Shown here one piece after another: positions 4,942 to 7,024 of a stretch of DNA of 7,024 nt. Source of the DNA: Pseudomonadota bacterium (GTDB lineage Bacteria; Pseudomonadota; Gammaproteobacteria; Burkholderiales; Burkholderiaceae_B). Within the stretch, counting starts at the first letter, position 1, and every line of letters starts with the position of its first letter. A program made the translations under genes and the position numbers. The notes under the pieces were generated by a model, which searched no databases, was not told the origin of the DNA, and was given only the letters and a program-made list of their open reading frames with translations. The stretch covers positions 1 through 7,024 of the forward strand of contig JAEYZR010000385.1 in NCBI GenBank assembly GCA_023427945.1. Direction: 5' to 3'.

Positions 4942-5747
4942 CCATGTCTTCCACACATTCAATCCGTGCCGTACGCACACGCTGGCCGCTGGGCGGCCAT
5001 CTGATTCTCAAACGGCTGGCGCTGGTAGCCTTGCTGCTCGCAATCTGGTGGATTGCCGCAAGCGGTGCACCTGCCTACGTACTGCCTGGACCGGATCGGG
5101 TCTTCGCCGCACTGCTCACATTGATCGGCAGCGCGACCTTTTTCCAGGACCTGGGCATTACTTTCTGGCGTGTACTCGTCGGATTCGCGGCGGCGGCCGT
5201 CGTGGGCGCCATGCTCGGACTGATCCTGGGCAGCAACCGTTCACTGGGTGAATTCTTCGAACCCATCCTGGCGGTGACCAACACCATTTCATCTGCCATC
5301 TGGGCCATCTTCGCGCTGATCTGGTTCGGCATCTCGAACACGACCACCATGTTCGTGGTGTTCATGACGGCCATGCCGCTGATCCTGACCAATGTGTGGC
5401 GGGGCGCACAGACGGTCAACGCTGAACAGGTCGAGTTGGCGCACAGTTTTCGCATGTCGCGCAGTCAGGTGGTACGCAAAATCTACTTGCCGACAATTCT
5501 GCCGGACTTCTTCTCCGGCGCACGGCTGGCTTTCGGTTTTGGCTGGCGGGTATCTCTGGTGGCTGAAACCATCGGTTCGTCCAACGGCGTGGGCTATCGC
5601 CTGAAGCAGGCGGCCGACCTGGTGAAGACCGATCAGGTCTTCGCCTGGACCATCACGCTGATCGTGCTGATGGTCATCATCGAATTCGGCGTTCTCAAGC
5701 CGCTGGAAAACCATCTGTTCCGATGGCGTCGCCAGACACAGGCGTGA
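4938..5747 (+). CDS. ABC transporter permease, SsuC/TauC type (BPD_transp_1)
   Basis: Inner-membrane channel subunit of 269 residues, partner of the ATPase whose stop codon it overlaps (ATGA at 4938-4941); a second ATG at 4944 is also possible. Hydrophobic segments lie at about 25-43, 77-98, 110-131, 137-154, 195-212 and 236-254, giving the six-helix core typical of the family. The cytoplasmic EAA loop, which docks on the ATPase, is at 166-189: ELAHSFRMSRSQVVRKIYLP. Its usual glycine (EAA...G) is replaced by Arg172. AETIGSSNGVGYRL (209-222) matches the conserved region after that loop (family form 'AE.IG...GLGY'). No binding-protein gene follows; the next gene, 37 bp on, is an oxidoreductase. 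Family assignment is firm, substrate unknown. Confidence 0.92.
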   Translation: MTMSSTHSIRAVRTRWPLGGHLILKRLALVALLLAIWWIAASGAPAYVLPGPDRVFAALLTLIGSATFFQDLGITFWRVLVGFAAAAVVGAMLGLILGSNRSLGEFFEPILAVTNTISSAIWAIFALIWFGISNTTTMFVVFMTAMPLILTNVWRGAQTVNAEQVELAHSFRMSRSQVVRKIYLPTILPDFFSGARLAFGFGWRVSLVAETIGSSNGVGYRLKQAADLVKTDQVFAWTITLIVLMVIIEFGVLKPLENHLFRWRRQTQA

Positions 5748-5784
5748 TGCCGGATCAGACTTCAATTCAACAAGGGTTCATTCA

Positions 5785-6801
5785 ATGTCTCAAACCATGA
5801 AGGCGCTGGTTCTCAACGCCCACGGCGACCTCGATCAACTGGCGGTCGTCAACGACAAGGCGGTACCCCAGGTATCGCCAGGAAAAGTGCTGGTGCGCGT
5901 GCGGGCGTCCTCGTTCAACTATCACGACGTGTTCACCGTCAACGGCATGCCGGGCATCAAGGTGCCTCTGCCCGTGGTGATCGGCCTGGACTTCGCGGGT
6001 GAGATCGCGGCAGTGGGCGATGGCGTGCAAGGCTGGCAAGCGGGCGACAAAGTACTGGTGAACCCGCTGCAGGCAGGTGTGGGGTTGATGGGTGAGATGC
6101 TCGACGGCGGCATGGCCGAATACTCTCTGGTGTCCGCCGAACAGCTGATTGCGATTCCCGAAGGCGTGAGCTTCGAGCAGGCTGCTGCATTGCCTGTTGC
6201 TTACGGCACAGCGCATCGCATGCTTGTCACGCACAACACCGTGAAGGCCGGTGACAGAGTACTGATCCTCGGTGCCAGCGGTGGCGTAGGTACAGCTGCC
6301 GTGATTCTGGCCAAGCTGCTGGGTGCCGAGGTGATTGCGTGCGCAAGCGGCCAGGAGAAGATGGATCGCCTGAAGGCCGCCGGTGCCGATCACGTCGTCG
6401 ACTACAAACAGACCGATTTCTCCAAGTGGGCGATCCAGAAGTATGGCAAGCCGCAGCGCCGCACTTTCGAGGGTGGCGTGGACATGGTCGTCAACTTCAC
6501 GGGCGGCGACACCTGGGTGCCTTCGCTGAAGTGCATCAAGCGCGGCGGCACGCTGTTGGTGTGCGGCGCCACGGCAGGTCACGATCCGCGCGAAGACCTG
6601 CGCTATGTCTGGAGCTTCGAAATCAAGATCCAGGGTTCGAACAGTTTCTACGACGAGGATCTGAAGGCCCTGCTGGCGCTGGTTGCACAGGGCAAGATCG
6701 ATCCGGTCATCGACAAGGTGCTGCCGCTGGAGCGTGCCACCGAAGGCCTGCAGGCGCTGCGTGATCGGACGGTGCTGGGAAAGATCGTCGTGACACCTTG
6801 A
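5785..6801 (+). CDS. Zinc-independent MDR-superfamily NAD(P)H:quinone oxidoreductase-like protein
   Basis: Cytoplasmic reductase of 338 residues; AAGGG at 5772-5776 lies 8 nt before the ATG. The N-terminal GroES-like domain contains VLVRVRASSFNYHDVFTVNG (35-54) and PVVIGLDFAGEIAAVG (63-78). The Rossmann domain carries GASGGVG at 163-169, then EVIACAS, AGADHVVDY (199-207) and GGTLLVCGAT (254-263). The catalytic zinc ligands of alcohol dehydrogenases are absent: the usual Cys position is in FNYHD, with the N-x2-D pattern (N45, D48) of quinone reductases and enoyl reductases, and the four-cysteine structural-zinc loop expected around 95-110 is missing. It therefore probably reduces an activated double bond or quinone with NAD(P)H. 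It lies in the ABC operon and just before a thioesterase, consistent with work on an imported compound or its CoA ester, though this is inference. Confidence 0.9.
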   Translation: MSQTMKALVLNAHGDLDQLAVVNDKAVPQVSPGKVLVRVRASSFNYHDVFTVNGMPGIKVPLPVVIGLDFAGEIAAVGDGVQGWQAGDKVLVNPLQAGVGLMGEMLDGGMAEYSLVSAEQLIAIPEGVSFEQAAALPVAYGTAHRMLVTHNTVKAGDRVLILGASGGVGTAAVILAKLLGAEVIACASGQEKMDRLKAAGADHVVDYKQTDFSKWAIQKYGKPQRRTFEGGVDMVVNFTGGDTWVPSLKCIKRGGTLLVCGATAGHDPREDLRYVWSFEIKIQGSNSFYDEDLKALLALVAQGKIDPVIDKVLPLERATEGLQALRDRTVLGKIVVTP

Positions 6802-6818
6802 ACGCGTTCTTTTGACGA

Positions 6819-6848
6819 ATGACGGAACACAACATGACTGAACAAAAC
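6819..6848 (+). repeat. Tandem 15-bp repeat duplicating the start of the thioesterase gene
   Basis: The 15-mers ATGACGGAACACAAC (6819-6833) and ATGACTGAACAAAAC (6834-6848) are adjacent and identical at 13 of 15 positions. Both begin with an in-frame ATG, giving MTEHN followed by MTEQN. It looks like an old local duplication that created two possible starts. Confidence 0.7.
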
Positions 6849-7024
6849 AAAGTACCCACAGCCGCCGACGTACAGGCACGCCTGCTGCGCGGCCCGTACC
6901 ATCAGTGGCTGGGCTTGAACGTGCTGGAAGTCAAGGAAGGTGAAATCACGCTCAGGGCCACCTGGCGCGAAGAGTGGGTCGTGAATGGCGAGGTGGGCTA
7001 TACCCCCGGCGGGATTCTGGCGGG
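6834..7024 (+). CDS. PaaI-family hotdog-fold thioesterase, N-terminal part (runs off the window)
   Basis: Sixty-three complete codons are visible before the window ends. The product begins MTEQNKVPTAADVQARLLRG, then PYHQWLGLNVLEVKEGEITL, and continues through WREEWVVNGEVGY to TPGGILAG. This follows the N-terminal half of PaaI-like acyl-CoA thioesterases: a helix, 'PFH.WLGL.V', a strand pair, 'W...W.VNPEVGY.HGG.LA'. The family hydrolyses aryl- or acyl-CoA esters. The position where many relatives have His in HGG is Pro here. Start choice: ATG 6834 has a weak ACGGA (6822-6826) 7 nt upstream; ATG 6819 is in frame and possible but lacks a Shine-Dalgarno site. It follows the MDR gene by 32 bp on the same strand, so it probably belongs to the same operon. 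Confidence 0.82.
   Translation, partial: MTEQNKVPTAADVQARLLRGPYHQWLGLNVLEVKEGEITLRATWREEWVVNGEVGYTPGGILA

Noticed and set aside
6800..6813. GAACGCGTTC palindrome followed by TTTT after the MDR gene, as a terminator
   Set aside because: The palindrome has no loop bases and only five pairs, so it cannot form a stable hairpin; the following thioesterase gene starts just downstream and looks co-transcribed.
5782..6879. Long open frame on the - strand (365 codons) opposite the MDR reductase
   Set aside because: Same pattern: it mirrors a well-supported gene, has an unnatural composition and no family features.

Overview
The window looks like a GC-rich betaproteobacterial chromosome, most likely Burkholderiales and plausibly Alcaligenaceae (Bordetella/Achromobacter-like) or a neighbouring family. 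The grounds are strong G/C bias at third codon positions, two Bug/TctC-type periplasmic binding proteins without TctA/TctB membrane partners, and the mix of small catabolic genes. Placement is inference from gene content; no rRNA, tRNA, mobile element, CRISPR array or phage gene is visible.

Block 1 (1-3093, + strand) is a probable catabolic cassette. It holds the 3' end of a Bug/TctC solute-binding protein, an RraA-like/HMG-CHA aldolase-family protein (293-964), a D-2-hydroxyacid dehydrogenase (980-2017), and a second, different Bug/TctC protein with a clear signal peptide (2092-3093). A reasonable reading is periplasmic capture of a hydroxy- or oxo-carboxylate, interconversion of 2-hydroxy and 2-oxo acid, and retro-aldol cleavage or decarboxylation of a 2-oxo acid. 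The actual substrate cannot be read from the sequence.

Block 2 (3094-4104) is regulatory. A GntR/FCD-family repressor gene (3106-3753, - strand) converges on the second Bug gene. The gap is only 12 bp, and a strong hairpin there also contains the gntR stop codon. The gntR gene diverges from block 3 across a 351-bp gene-free interval rich in inverted repeats and carrying candidate promoters in both directions.

Block 3 (about 4072-7024, + strand) is a second operon-like run: a nitrate/sulfonate/taurine-type ABC ATPase (4105-4941), its permease (4938-5747, overlapping by ATGA), a zinc-free MDR-family quinone-oxidoreductase-like enzyme (5785-6801), and the start of a PaaI-family hotdog thioesterase (6834 onward, cut by the window edge). 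No ABC-type periplasmic binding protein is encoded in the visible part of this run. The thioesterase and the MDR enzyme hint at acyl-CoA or enone chemistry on the imported compound, but that is inference.

I see no radically new system. The points most worth a second look are the dyad-rich divergent control region, the binding-protein-less ABC importer, the Bug-aldolase-dehydrogenase-Bug cassette, the hairpin shared by the convergent genes, and the duplicated start region of the thioesterase.
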